Below, in pieces: positions 40,203-49,221 of a DNA stretch of 64,000 bases. This stretch comes from a bacterium (lineage in GTDB: Bacteria > Desulfobacterota > DSWW01). Each line of letters begins with the position of its first letter. The stretch's first letter is position 1. The notes beneath the pieces were generated by a model. The model saw nothing but the letters and a program-made list of their open reading frames with translations, was not told where the DNA came from and ran no database searches. The DNA is taken from positions 62,001 through 126,000 of the forward strand of contig JANQFG010000208.1 in assembly GCA_028277985.1 (NCBI GenBank), written 5' to 3'. A program made the position numbers and the translations under genes.

Positions 40203-41345
40203 TCAATTCGAGGCCTTTACAGGAGGAGGAACGAAGGCCTCCGCTTGTTCTGTGGGCAGCGTCTCAACGTAGAGAGACGTACTCGGGAACGCGAAGGAGC
40301 TTCCGGCTCCCAGCACGATATTTTTTATCTCGTAAGCGAGTTTCTCTTTGATGGCCAACCACTCTCCCCAGACCGTGGTTTTCGTAAAACAGTACACCAT
40401 GATGTCGATGGACGAGTCGTTGAATCGATCGATCCGAACAAAGGTTGCCACCTCCGGCGGTTTCGCAAAATCCTCAGAACCCAGGATGTACTGTTCGATG
40501 CCGTCCCGGATCTTTCGAAGCTGTCCAACCGTCGTTCGATACTCCACGCCGATCATCCAGTATATTCTGCGGTGGGTCATGGCGGAAAAATTCGTGACCG
40601 CGTTGTCGGAGAGCTTCGAGTTCGGGACATGCACGGGTGCCTTATCGAATCGCCGTATCAGTGTTGATCGGAATCCGATCTTCTCCACCGTTCCCTCCAC
40701 GATGCCGTCGACGCAAATCCACTGACCCGGACTGAAACGTCGCTCTGCAATGATCAGAAGTCCTGAAATCAGGTTCTTGAACAGATCCTGGGCACCCAGT
40801 GCGACGGCAACCCCGAACAGGCCCAACCCGGCCAGGATGGGCCCCACTTTGATGCCCCAGATCTCCAGAATCGTCGCAGCGCCGAGGAAGATGAATGCGA
40901 CCCGGATTGCCTTGATGAGCCAGTCCACCATCGTGGGAGAAAACAGCTCTTCGAGTCTCTTCAGCAGAAAGGAGAGTGGCTCAACCAGCCTCACGAGAAT
41001 CCAGAAGATAACGTAGGCAACGAGCGATCGTACGGTCTGCTCTGCAAAAGTCTGTAGTTGACCCGATAAGGACAGATACTCTGCTGCGATGAAGACCCCC
41101 AGAACGACGGGAATGAAAGCAAGCGGTTCCTCCATGGCCTCTACGATCTCATCGTCCAACTCGAATTGTGTTCGCTTGGCGAGAGCGCTGAGCCGTCCCA
41201 TTAGCAACTTGGCAAAGAGCCGGCGTATGATGAGAAAGCCGAAAACGATCAGCAGGGCTGCGACAATGCGTCCCAAATCGACTCCGAACAAGCCCTTTTC
41301 CCACACATCTACCACGACCAGCCAGAACTGCTTCAGGCTCTCCAT
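40203..41345 (-). CDS. MscS-family mechanosensitive channel 2
   Basis: 380 residues from ATG 41345 (GGAGAG upstream). Membrane spans near 20-40, 60-90, 95-115 and 125-150 precede the pore helix GLGLFGVAVALGAQDLFKNL and the beta domain (FSPGQWICVDGIVEGTVEKI, RSTLIRRFDKAPVHVPNSKL). It is homologous to, but clearly distinct from, the neighbouring channel. The FGVAVALGAQDLFKN version of the pore motif marks the MscS-like subfamily often found with cation or anion transporters. Confidence 0.9.
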   Translation of the reverse strand: MESLKQFWLVVVDVWEKGLFGVDLGRIVAALLIVFGFLIIRRLFAKLLMGRLSALAKRTQFELDDEIVEAMEEPLAFIPVVLGVFIAAEYLSLSGQLQTFAEQTVRSLVAYVIFWILVRLVEPLSFLLKRLEELFSPTMVDWLIKAIRVAFIFLGAATILEIWGIKVGPILAGLGLFGVAVALGAQDLFKNLISGLLIIAERRFSPGQWICVDGIVEGTVEKIGFRSTLIRRFDKAPVHVPNSKLSDNAVTNFSAMTHRRIYWMIGVEYRTTVGQLRKIRDGIEQYILGSEDFAKPPEVATFVRIDRFNDSSIDIMVYCFTKTTVWGEWLAIKEKLAYEIKNIVLGAGSSFAFPSTSLYVETLPTEQAEAFVPPPVKASN

Positions 41346-41568
41346 CGTGCTCTCCGGGTGAGGTTCTCGGACCGGGAAGGCAATTCGCCGTCCCGGAAGC
41401 AAATGCCTCGAAGAATGTATTACACCGACCTCAAGAATGCAAAATCTCGAAGGAGAGAGACTTTATAGCCCAGGCATTCCCATTTGCGTATTGACGCCTT
41501 TTCATCTCCCGTAGAAGTGCCTATAATTTCTGCGGTTTTCGGCGGCAAACAAGGAGTTGAGTCCTGGC

Positions 41569-41888
41569 ATGGATATCGACTACACACCGATCAAAGCAGA
41601 GCCGCAGGACTCCGGCCTGCATTGCGCAGGGCCTACGACAGATTCGTTCGAATCCGGGGCGACCCCAGACAGATCGCCATGGGGCTCACCCTCGGGGTCT
41701 TCTTGGGCGCTTCTCCTCTGTTCGGATTCCAACTCCTGTTGGCGGTCCTCATTGCCGCTCTTCTGAGATGGAACAAGATCGCAGCGGCTATGGGAACCCT
41801 GATTTCGAATCCTATAAGGGAGAAGCTCAGGGAACGTTCCTCCCGGCTGAAGGAGAGAATTCGGGCGAAAGTCGCATCGAGAGAATAG
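41569..41888 (+). pseudogene. Degenerate DUF2062 protein (frameshift and truncation)
   Basis: ATG 41569 (AAGGAG 12 bases upstream) opens a frame (MDIDYTPIKAEPQDSGLH) that does not continue. In the +1-shifted frame the sequence is RRAYDRFVRIRGDPRQIAMG, LTLGVFLGASPLFGFQLLLA, ALLRWNKIAAAMGTLISNPI, which is the DUF2062 membrane domain. The match stops at SNPI, where normal members continue with a second helix; here charged residues (REKLRERSSRLKERIRAK) follow to TAG 41888. Either a shifted gene with a TTG start at 41484 or a decayed gene is possible; I favour decay. TATAAT at 41522 is a good -10 box. Confidence 0.5.
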
Positions 41889-42051
41889 AAGAGGCGGTTC
41901 AAGAGGAGACACATAAAAGCGGGAGAAACAGCGGTAGCGCGCCGTTCGAAAAACGAGGGAAGTCAGGTATCCAACGCAGAATACTGGCGGCGGTTGGTGC
42001 TCACCTGGGGGTTGGAAGGGTTCTTCGAGGTCTTTGCGACCTGCCTTTCTT

Positions 42052-43368
42052 TTAGGGACTCACAGCCGGGGAGTCGGATTTTGCGACCAGTCTTTTCAGA
42101 TCAGTAATCGCTGCCGAAATCTCCTCCGGGGACACGCGGTCGCCTTCCCGCACCCTTCTGGACAGCTCCTTAACTCTTTGTAGAGCTTTCCCTGAGCTGT
42201 TCTTCATTTCCTTTCCTTTCCATTCTGCCGAACCTTCGATGCCTCTGACCGCCGCTTGGAGAGATGTCACCGCCCTTTCATAGGCGTGACGATCCAGGTT
42301 CCGGGCGGCCTCCATATGATGCGCTTTGGCGAGTGCGTTTTGCGCCTTCGCAAAATAGAGCCGGAGTCGCTTGGGGGATTTCAATGTACCGTTTTCCACG
42401 TCTTTCGCCGCTTGCTCCAAACCACCTATCTCCTTCTCCAACATAGGCTTGACATCTGTGTGGGTACCGAGCGTCTCCAGAGCCATACAGGAGGCGGCTT
42501 TGCGTAGGTAAGCGGCGGCCTCTCCCACATCGCGCTTCACAAGGGCAGCCTCCCCCTGCTTCATGTACGATTGCGCCTCGCCCGAGAAAAGGCCCCTTGC
42601 CGCCTCGCTTTCCGCCCTCAGGTCCATACGGTCGACCTGCGCCCCAAAGTCCAAGAGAACGTTTCTCATCCCCGCTGGTCTGTGCTCCGTACTCTGTAGT
42701 AGCCGGCTCGCCAGGACTCCCGCCTTCTCCGTAGATTCGATCAAGGCAGGGTCCGCCTGGTCTCCTGTCCAGGCCGCTGCCTTGATCAGGCTGGTCTTCG
42801 CCGCCAGCAACTCAATACCTACCGCCTCGAGGTCTCCGCGTGCATAGGCTCTCTTCGCTTTCTCATGGTGAAGTCTCGCGATGGATCTCTGTGTCCACGC
42901 GAATACTCTGTCCAGGCGTCCCGGGGAGGAAATCTTCCCTTGGGCCATCTCTTTCGAAAGTTCCCGAAGCGAGATTTCGGCATCACGCAATGCCGCCTTG
43001 GTCGGCCCCTGGGCCCGGAGGGTCTGCAGGTTCACATACATGGTACTCCTTCGGAGCTTCTCAGATGAGTTCCTGCTTTTCTTGCTCAGGAGGTCCTTAC
43101 GTGCTCCCTGGAAGCTTCTTTGAGGTTCATCGGGGAAGAGGGCCCATAAACTGTCGATCTCCCGGTCTGCACCCTGGGCAGGCTCAGGGAACGGAAGCCC
43201 CTCTGCCCAAGAGCCCTCCCCGCGCCGTTCGTCTCCAGGAACGGGGGTTACTTTTTTTGGCCCGGAACGCGAGTTGGGCAACGTCTCTTCATCAACCCGA
43301 TGGCAACTCCCGAAAGCGATCAGCACCACGGAACATATGACGGACCACCTGAAACCCTCTCTTTTCAT
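42052..43368 (-). CDS. Helical-repeat lipoprotein (YfdX-like repeats)
   Basis: 438 residues from ATG 43368. A lipoprotein signal ends VLIAFGSC (Cys about 19). After a Pro/Gly-rich linker the chain is almost wholly helical, with four or more units of about 90 residues containing A..(A/L)...G(D/E)...A...L..A...L patterns (AKRAYARGDLEAVGIELLAA, VKRDVGEAAAYLRKAASCMA, AARNLDRHAYERAVTSLQAA). This looks like the YfdX family or tandem TPR-like helices. It is rich in Lys, Arg and Glu. Function unknown; periplasmic, perhaps a scaffold or stress protein. Confidence 0.6.
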   Translation of the reverse strand: MKREGFRWSVICSVVLIAFGSCHRVDEETLPNSRSGPKKVTPVPGDERRGEGSWAEGLPFPEPAQGADREIDSLWALFPDEPQRSFQGARKDLLSKKSRNSSEKLRRSTMYVNLQTLRAQGPTKAALRDAEISLRELSKEMAQGKISSPGRLDRVFAWTQRSIARLHHEKAKRAYARGDLEAVGIELLAAKTSLIKAAAWTGDQADPALIESTEKAGVLASRLLQSTEHRPAGMRNVLLDFGAQVDRMDLRAESEAARGLFSGEAQSYMKQGEAALVKRDVGEAAAYLRKAASCMALETLGTHTDVKPMLEKEIGGLEQAAKDVENGTLKSPKRLRLYFAKAQNALAKAHHMEAARNLDRHAYERAVTSLQAAVRGIEGSAEWKGKEMKNSSGKALQRVKELSRRVREGDRVSPEEISAAITDLKRLVAKSDSPAVSP

Positions 43369-43434
43369 TGTACCTGCCGACCTCCCCTCTGGTGTTGGTT
43401 CATGGACGTCATGCTGCATGGGTGCACAGAGAGA

Positions 43435-44838
43435 TCAACTCTTTCTTCCTTCCACAGGAACGTAGTGCTTATTTGTACGGCCCGTATAGATGGCCCTGGG
43501 CCGGAAGATTCGGTTGTTCTTCATGTACTCGAGCACCCGGGCCGTCCAGCCCGCCACGCGAGAAACCGCGAAGGTGGGAGTGAAGAGAAAGCTAGGAATT
43601 CCAAGGCACGAGTATACGAGTCCGGAATAGAAATCCACGTTCGGGTAGATCCCCTTTTCAGGGCCTAGGTCACCGATCACCACCTTCTCGAGCTCCTGGG
43701 CGGTTTCGAGAAGCCTCTTTGCCCCGGCACTGCGCCCGGTGAGGTGCTTCGCGATCGGGCCGAGGATCCGGGCTCGAGGGTCGTAGCGCTTGTACACCCT
43801 GTGTCCGAATCCGGGGATCTTCTTTCCCTCTGCCTTCTGCTTTTTGTACCAAGCCCTCACTTTTTCCGGACCACCGATTTCTTCGAGCATCTGGATCACA
43901 CGTTCGTTGGCCCCACCGTGCAAGGGCCCGTTCAGTGCCGCAATGCCTGAGCTGATCGACATGTACATGTCCGACAGGGTGGAGGCAACCACAAGGGAAG
44001 CAAAGGTGCTCGCATTCATCCCGTGGTCCGCGTGGAGGATCAAGGCGATGTCCATGATCCTCTCCTCGGCTGCAGTAGGTCGCCGCCCCGTCATCATGTA
44101 CAGGTAGTTCCCCGCGTGGCTCAGTTCCGGATCGGGTTCGAGGGGCAAAAGACCCTCTCGAATGCGAGCCACGGCAGCGGTAATCGTGGCTGTTCCGGCG
44201 ACGAGGTGTGCTGCCGATGCAATACCGGCGGCTTCGGCCATCGCCTTTTCCGATTTGGCCGTCCTCGCGATCTTCCCTTTCCGAAACTCATAGATCGCGT
44301 GTTCCTCTCCCAGGGGAGGGACTTCCATGGGGATGGAGTCCTCATCCGTGCTGATCGCGGTCTCCAAGTCCCGCTTTGCTTCCATCTCGTCCAGGTGTGT
44401 GAACTCCTGGCGCATCATGTTCGTGCCGAGCCGGATCGCGGACATGGCGTTCATCTTCTCCACCGGGAAGCCCATGAGGAGCCGCATGGTCGCGGGAATC
44501 CGTCTGAAATCCGCCAGCTTCCTCTCGAACTTCCGTAGCTGCTTCTCCGTCGGCAACCTGCCGTGGATCAACAGATACGATACTTCTTCGAAGGTGGAAT
44601 GCCCGCACAACTCCAGCACGTCGTACCCCCGGTAGACGAGGGAGCCCTGGGAGCCGTTTACGAATCCGACCTGGCTCTCGCAGGCAATCGCACCCTCCAG
44701 GCCGGGACCTACCGTGCACTGTATCGGCCACTTGAGTTTCGCCTGCGAGGGCGGCTCCGGAATCCCTCCGATTTCCTTGCGCGCATCGGTGATCGCTCTG
44801 CTAACGACCCTTTTGATTTCATTCGCTGAATTAGCCAT
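43435..44838 (-). CDS. gltA: Citrate synthase
   Basis: 467 residues from ATG 44838 (AAGGGG 8 bases upstream). Motifs: SLVYRGYDVLELCGHSTFEE (N-terminal fold), catalytic His in LHADHGMNASTFASLVVAST (about 260), GPLHGGANERVIQMLEEIGG with the second His (about 295), PGFGHRVYKRYDPRA (about 338) and the catalytic Asp in YPNVDFYSGLVY (about 415). It condenses oxaloacetate and acetyl-CoA. It stands alone between a lipoprotein and a MarC gene; it could be citrate or 2-methylcitrate synthase by sequence alone. Confidence 0.92.
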   Translation of the reverse strand: MANSANEIKRVVSRAITDARKEIGGIPEPPSQAKLKWPIQCTVGPGLEGAIACESQVGFVNGSQGSLVYRGYDVLELCGHSTFEEVSYLLIHGRLPTEKQLRKFERKLADFRRIPATMRLLMGFPVEKMNAMSAIRLGTNMMRQEFTHLDEMEAKRDLETAISTDEDSIPMEVPPLGEEHAIYEFRKGKIARTAKSEKAMAEAAGIASAAHLVAGTATITAAVARIREGLLPLEPDPELSHAGNYLYMMTGRRPTAAEERIMDIALILHADHGMNASTFASLVVASTLSDMYMSISSGIAALNGPLHGGANERVIQMLEEIGGPEKVRAWYKKQKAEGKKIPGFGHRVYKRYDPRARILGPIAKHLTGRSAGAKRLLETAQELEKVVIGDLGPEKGIYPNVDFYSGLVYSCLGIPSFLFTPTFAVSRVAGWTARVLEYMKNNRIFRPRAIYTGRTNKHYVPVEGRKS

Positions 44839-44971
44839 TATCATCCCCTTGTCTTCTTGAGAAAAACGACATCCCGTCGAACCCATCCGACAACGTATTG
44901 CTCAGCCCGCGGGCTGGGCCCGGCCGCATATGATAGCAAAATGCAGACATGAATCTCCAGTTCCGATTCCG

Positions 44972-45547
44972 TCACAAGACGCCCAGAATCCCCTTGCGGA
45001 TAATCATCACGGCGATCGAGGCGAGCAGGAGACTGGCGATCTTCGATATGATCTTCTTACCTGCTCTGCCCAGGGTAAGGTTGATCCACGTCGAAAAGTG
45101 GAAGAGAACGCCGGCGATCGAGATATTCAGTATGATCGCGGCTGCGGTGGGCACTGGGCCGTACTGATCCTGAAGGAGGATGGAGGTGGTAAGCACGGCG
45201 GGACCGGCAATCAGTGGGACACCCAGAGGCACTGCGCCCAGGCTATCCAGATCCACGCGCCTCTGCGTCTTTTCGGCCGTCAAGAGGTCCGAAATCGACA
45301 GAACGAAAAGAAGGGTTCCTCCCGCAATCATAAAGTCGGCAACCGTGATCCCCAGTAGAGTCAGCAGGCCTTTGCCCACCACCAGAAACACGAGGGCCAC
45401 GGCTGCTGCCGTCGCGATAGACTGAAACAAAACACGTTTCACTCTGGAAGGGTCCAACCCTTCCGTGAGGCCGACGTACATGGGCAGCACACCCATCGCA
45501 TCTACCGCGACGAACAAAGGAACAAAGCAGAGCCAGAAATCCTTCAC
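44972..45547 (-). CDS. MarC family membrane protein
   Basis: 191 residues with six hydrophobic helices (about 4-24, 38-60, 66-86, 110-130, 140-160 and 170-190). MarC hallmarks: VDAMGVLPMYVGLT (NP/GxxP segment in helix 1), FMIAGGTLLFVLSI and AVPLGVPLIAGPAVLTTSIL. The family was once tied to multiple antibiotic resistance, but its transport role is unknown. Divergent from yqhA. Confidence 0.9.
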   Translation of the reverse strand: MKDFWLCFVPLFVAVDAMGVLPMYVGLTEGLDPSRVKRVLFQSIATAAAVALVFLVVGKGLLTLLGITVADFMIAGGTLLFVLSISDLLTAEKTQRRVDLDSLGAVPLGVPLIAGPAVLTTSILLQDQYGPVPTAAAIILNISIAGVLFHFSTWINLTLGRAGKKIISKIASLLLASIAVMIIRKGILGVL

Positions 45548-45734
45548 AGCGCCCCCTCCGAATCGAATCCTGTAGCAAGTTCCCCACCGAAGTCAAGGCC
45601 GCGGGCGGGGCAAAGGGCATATAAGTATCTATTTTGAAAACGCAAAACGCCCATGGATCTCTTGAACTCTACAGCAAAAGATGCGAGAACCAAACACCAA
45701 GTTTCTTTCGAATCACAGAAAACGGAGGCGATAT

Positions 45735-46247
45735 ATGAACTCGATTCTCTCAAAGAGCAGGTATCTCGTTCTCGTGGCAGTCGTCTCGTCGCTCATCGCC
45801 TCGGCGGTGACGTTCCTATGGGGAACCTACAAGACCATCCTTGTGAGTAAGCACCTCGTCCTTGCTATGGGCGGCGAGGCGCACAAGATTCGGGTGGAGG
45901 CAATCTCCATCATGGATATCTTTCTCATCGCCGTGGCCCTGCTCATCTTCGCTCTCGGACTGTTCGAACTGTTCATCGGAAAGCTCGACTTGCCCGGATG
46001 GTTCGCCGTATCGGATCTGGATGATTTGAAAGACAGGCTGAGGGCCGTCATAATCTTCGTCATGATCGTGACCTTTCTGGAGCATCTCGTCCTCTGGCAA
46101 GATCCCCAGTCAATATTGATGTTTGCAGGCGCTATCGCTATCATCATCGTTGCGCTCGTCGTGACCGTACGTTTCGGAAGAAGAAACAGCCTCGGCACGG
46201 GTTCGGCAACTGTTTCCGATCGATACCCATCCAAAGAAGAGGAGTGA
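45735..46247 (+). CDS. YqhA/UPF0114 family membrane protein
   Basis: 170 residues from ATG 45735 (GGAGG 6 bases upstream). Four helices: LVLVAVVSSLIASAVTFLWG, then IMDIFLIAVALLIFALGLFE, AVIIFVMIVTFLEHLVL and ILMFAGAIAIIIVALVV. ISIMDIFLIAVALLIF and LFELFIGKLDLP are the conserved UPF0114 core. Function unknown. The stop overlaps the small ATG context of the following zinc-ribbon gene, so the two are one transcript. Confidence 0.88.
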   Translation: MNSILSKSRYLVLVAVVSSLIASAVTFLWGTYKTILVSKHLVLAMGGEAHKIRVEAISIMDIFLIAVALLIFALGLFELFIGKLDLPGWFAVSDLDDLKDRLRAVIIFVMIVTFLEHLVLWQDPQSILMFAGAIAIIIVALVVTVRFGRRNSLGTGSATVSDRYPSKEEE

Positions 46248-46252
46248 TGCAC

Positions 46253-46567
46253 ATGGACATCGACAAAGACACGAAGAAGCAGGAGGACGAATACTTCGCC
46301 CGCATCGAGTTCGAGAAACGACAGAAGGCTCTCAAAGAAAAGCAGAAACAGATCAAGTCCACAGAGAGGAAGAAACTGAAGGAAGAGCACTGGATGCACT
46401 GCCCGAAGTGCGGAATGGAGATGGTCGAAATCACCTTTGAGGGCATCAAGGTGGACAAGTGTTCTGATTGCCTCGGGATTTACTTTGACGACGGCGAGAT
46501 CGACCAACTCATCGCAAAGAACAAGCCCGGATTTCTGAGCCGCATGACTTCCGTGTTCAAAGACTGA
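46253..46567 (+). CDS. TFIIB-type zinc-ribbon protein
   Basis: 104 residues. A charged coiled-coil half (10-55) is followed by a zf-TFIIB ribbon: CPKCGMEMVEI (about 60) and CSDCLGIYFDDGEIDQL (about 80). The pattern CPxC...C.xC.G.(W/Y)(F/L)D.GE is diagnostic. The role of these small bacterial zinc ribbons is unknown. I chose ATG 46253 because AGGAG lies 8 bases upstream; ATG 46247 is possible. Confidence 0.85.
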   Translation: MDIDKDTKKQEDEYFARIEFEKRQKALKEKQKQIKSTERKKLKEEHWMHCPKCGMEMVEITFEGIKVDKCSDCLGIYFDDGEIDQLIAKNKPGFLSRMTSVFKD

Positions 46568-46619
46568 ATTGACACCGACCCGCAATTTTCTTGCGTAATC
46601 GAATCAGGGAGGTGCCACA

Positions 46620-47879
46620 GTGGATTATGACACTGCTCTGCGGGCCTACCCGAACAAGAGGATCGAGGAGATCGGATCTGCAGACATCCTGATCGGCATC
46701 CCCTGCTACAACAACGAGAAAACCATCGTTCACGTCATTCAGACGGTAACCCACGGCCTTGCGAAACACTACCAGGACGTGAAGAGCGTAATCTTCGTCG
46801 CTGACGGAGGGTCCACGGACGATACCCGGGAGGTCGCCAAGGAATTCGAGATCAAGCCATGGCAGGAAAAGATGGTCTCCATCTACCGGGGCCCGGCGGG
46901 CAAAGGGACGGCCCTGCGATCCGTCTTCGAGGCGGCGGACAGGCTCAAGGTTCGGGTGTGTGGGATGGTCGACTCTGACCTCCGAAGTATCACCCCGGAC
47001 TGGGTGAAATACCTCCTCGAACCGATCCTGGAAAGGGGATATCAGTACGTCGCTCCCGTCTACGTGAGGCACAAATACGATGGAACCATCACCAACAATA
47101 TCGTCTACAACCTGACCCGGGCGCTCTATGGAAAGCGTATCCGTCAGCCCATCGGAGGGGATTTTGCCATTTCGAGGGATCTGGCGGATTTCTATGTGGA
47201 ACAGGACGTGTGGACCACGGACGTCGCCCGTTTCGGAATCGACATCTGGATGACCACCAACGCCGTGACGCAGGGATTCAAGATCTGTCAATCCAATCTC
47301 GGGGTAAAGATCCATGATGTCAAGGATCCCGGAGAGCACCTGGGACCCATGTTCCGGCAAGTCCTGTCGGCACTCTTCTTCCTCATGGAACGTCATGAAG
47401 ATGCCTGGAAACGCATCAAGGGAAGCGAGGCGGTCGAGACGTTCGGGTTTGAAGGCTCCCTGCAACCCGAGCCGGTCAACGTAAACCTCGGATTGATGAT
47501 CGATCTCTTCAAGACCGGGTACCAGCAGTTCTCGCCCCTCTGGAAGGGAATCTTCCGCCCCTCCACCTTTGCCAAAATCACGGACAGCGCCAAAATGGAA
47601 ACGGGCGAGTTCTCTCTTCCCGTAGACGCCTGGATCAAGATTCTCTACGAGCTGGCTGCCACATACCAGCTTTGGGCCGTGAACCGGAGAAAGCTGCTGG
47701 ACATGATGACGCCGCTCTATTTCGCCCGGGTTGCCTCCTTTGTCCGGCAGAGTTGGAAGATGTCCATGGAAGAGGCGGAAGCGCTTGTAGAGGAGCAGGC
47801 CGTCGAATTTGAAGAACAGAAAGACTACCTCATAGAAGTGTGGGACGAAAAAGCGGCTGAGAAGGCAAAGGCTGGTTGA
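46620..47879 (+). CDS. Glycosyltransferase, GT2/GT81-like
   Basis: 419 residues from GTG 46620 (GGGAGG 7 bases upstream). GT-A features: DILIGIPCYNNEKTI (start of Rossmann-like fold, about 23), VADGGSTDDT (about 60), GPAGKGTALRSVFEAA (about 91) and the metal motif VDSDLRS (about 119). The GKGxAxRS and DSDL sequences recall glucosyl-3-phosphoglycerate and mannosylglycerate synthases. Inference: synthesis of a compatible solute, which would suit neighbouring mechanosensitive channels, though a general GT2 role cannot be excluded. The C-terminal 130 residues are helical. Confidence 0.78.
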   Translation: MDYDTALRAYPNKRIEEIGSADILIGIPCYNNEKTIVHVIQTVTHGLAKHYQDVKSVIFVADGGSTDDTREVAKEFEIKPWQEKMVSIYRGPAGKGTALRSVFEAADRLKVRVCGMVDSDLRSITPDWVKYLLEPILERGYQYVAPVYVRHKYDGTITNNIVYNLTRALYGKRIRQPIGGDFAISRDLADFYVEQDVWTTDVARFGIDIWMTTNAVTQGFKICQSNLGVKIHDVKDPGEHLGPMFRQVLSALFFLMERHEDAWKRIKGSEAVETFGFEGSLQPEPVNVNLGLMIDLFKTGYQQFSPLWKGIFRPSTFAKITDSAKMETGEFSLPVDAWIKILYELAATYQLWAVNRRKLLDMMTPLYFARVASFVRQSWKMSMEEAEALVEEQAVEFEEQKDYLIEVWDEKAAEKAKAG

Positions 47880-48150
47880 GGCGTTCCTTCAGGGCGCCCT
47901 GACAAGCGCGGCTGCGAACACCTCTCCAAGGTGAACCCCTGCGCGACGAGATGCTTCCGTGAGTCGGCGTACCGCACCCCGGGGACCCGTCCGGCCTCCC
48001 GCGGGACTCGCCGTCGCACCATCCGCCGATGTCATTGCTTTTCTCCTCATTATTCAATAGTTTTAGACTATTATAGCTACAGGTGTGTCCGATCGTCTGC
48101 GCCCGGGGCTCGCTCCGGCGTCAGGATCCTCGATGTGAAGGAGTCATGGA
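47880..48150. other. Intergenic region with GC-rich inverted repeats
   Basis: It contains the palindrome TCAGGGCGCCCTGA (about 47889-47902) shortly after the glycosyltransferase stop, a possible terminator; a GAGTC/GACTC pair around a GC-rich core (about 47961-48011); and AATAGT/ACTATT near 48055. It could hold a structured leader for the transporter gene, but I could not match it to a known Mg or Mn riboswitch. Confidence 0.3.
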
Positions 48151-49221
48151 ATGGGCATTCTTCTGACCGTCGTGTTTCTCACCATCTTCATCTCCTTTCA
48201 ATGCTCCCTTTACGAAGCGACCCTGTATTCCACCCGGATGGGAGCGCTCGAATCGGCAAAGACCAAGAAGAAGCAGAAGGACGCCGCCGTTCGCATGATC
48301 CAACTCAAGCGAGATATCTCGGTTCCCATATCGGCGATTCTCATTCTGAACACCCTTGCGAATACAGCCGGGGCCACCATCGCCGGCATGTATGCCCACA
48401 CGGTGCTGGGTGCGGTTCTCGTCCCTGTCTTCTCCATCGTCTTCACCCTTGCCATCCTCTTCCTGGCGGAGATCATGCCGAAGACCCTCGGTGCGGTGTA
48501 TTGGAGAAACGTCTGGCCCTATATCGTTTTGCCGCTCCACTTGATCAGCCGAGTGCTCTATCCGGCGATCATCGTGACCCGGGCGTTTTCGAACCTGCTG
48601 ACAAAAGGCAAGACGCCGCCCCCTGTATCCGAGGAAGAGATCCTGGGCGTGATTCGACTTGGGGCTCGGGAGGGGGAGATCTCCTATCTGGAGAGCCGCA
48701 TGCTCCACAACATCATCGAACTCGAAAACAAGCCGGTGCGAGACGTCATGACGCCCCGCACCGTGATGTTCGCCTTGGATGCCGAACAGACGATAGAGAC
48801 TGCCCTCCAGGCGTTCACATCAGCCGGCTTCAGCCGCATCCCCGTCTTCGAGGGTGACAAAGACAACATCATCGGTTACGTGATGATCCATGATTTGAGC
48901 ACCGCCAAGGCACTGAGCAGTCCCGACACGAAGGTTCGCTCGATCATTCGGCCCATCTCTTTTGTACCGGAAGATGCGAACTGTCTGATGTTGCTCACAC
49001 AGTTTCTACAGCGGCGGAGTCACATCTCGATTGTGCAGGATGAGTACGCAAGCCTGCGGGGGATCGTCACACTCGAGGATCTCCTGGAGACGGTCCTCGG
49101 CATGGAGATCATAGACGAAACAGACCGGGTCGCCGACCTGCAGAAGCTGGCTCGCAAGCGACCGGGAGCCACCAAGAGACGCAAGAAATCTCCATCTGCA
49201 AAGGAGAATTCGAATGAATGA
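48151..49221 (+). CDS. CNNM/CorC-type transporter (DUF21 plus CBS)
   Basis: 356 residues. The DUF21 membrane domain (1-145) has four helices and KDISVPISAILILNTLANTA. A CBS pair follows (about 185-320: RDVMTPRTVMFALDAEQTIE, ISIVQDEYASLRGIVTLEDL). The usual C-terminal CorC_HlyC domain is missing; a basic tail replaces it. Family members move or regulate Mg2+ or other divalent ions. It overlaps the next gene by 8 bases and heads a four-gene ion-transport operon. Confidence 0.88.
   Translation: MGILLTVVFLTIFISFQCSLYEATLYSTRMGALESAKTKKKQKDAAVRMIQLKRDISVPISAILILNTLANTAGATIAGMYAHTVLGAVLVPVFSIVFTLAILFLAEIMPKTLGAVYWRNVWPYIVLPLHLISRVLYPAIIVTRAFSNLLTKGKTPPPVSEEEILGVIRLGAREGEISYLESRMLHNIIELENKPVRDVMTPRTVMFALDAEQTIETALQAFTSAGFSRIPVFEGDKDNIIGYVMIHDLSTAKALSSPDTKVRSIIRPISFVPEDANCLMLLTQFLQRRSHISIVQDEYASLRGIVTLEDLLETVLGMEIIDETDRVADLQKLARKRPGATKRRKKSPSAKENSNE

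Noticed and set aside
47961-48011. Possible Mg2+ or Mn2+ riboswitch before the CorC-like gene
   Set aside because: GC-rich inverted repeats exist, but no M-box or yybP-ykoY core sequence could be found.
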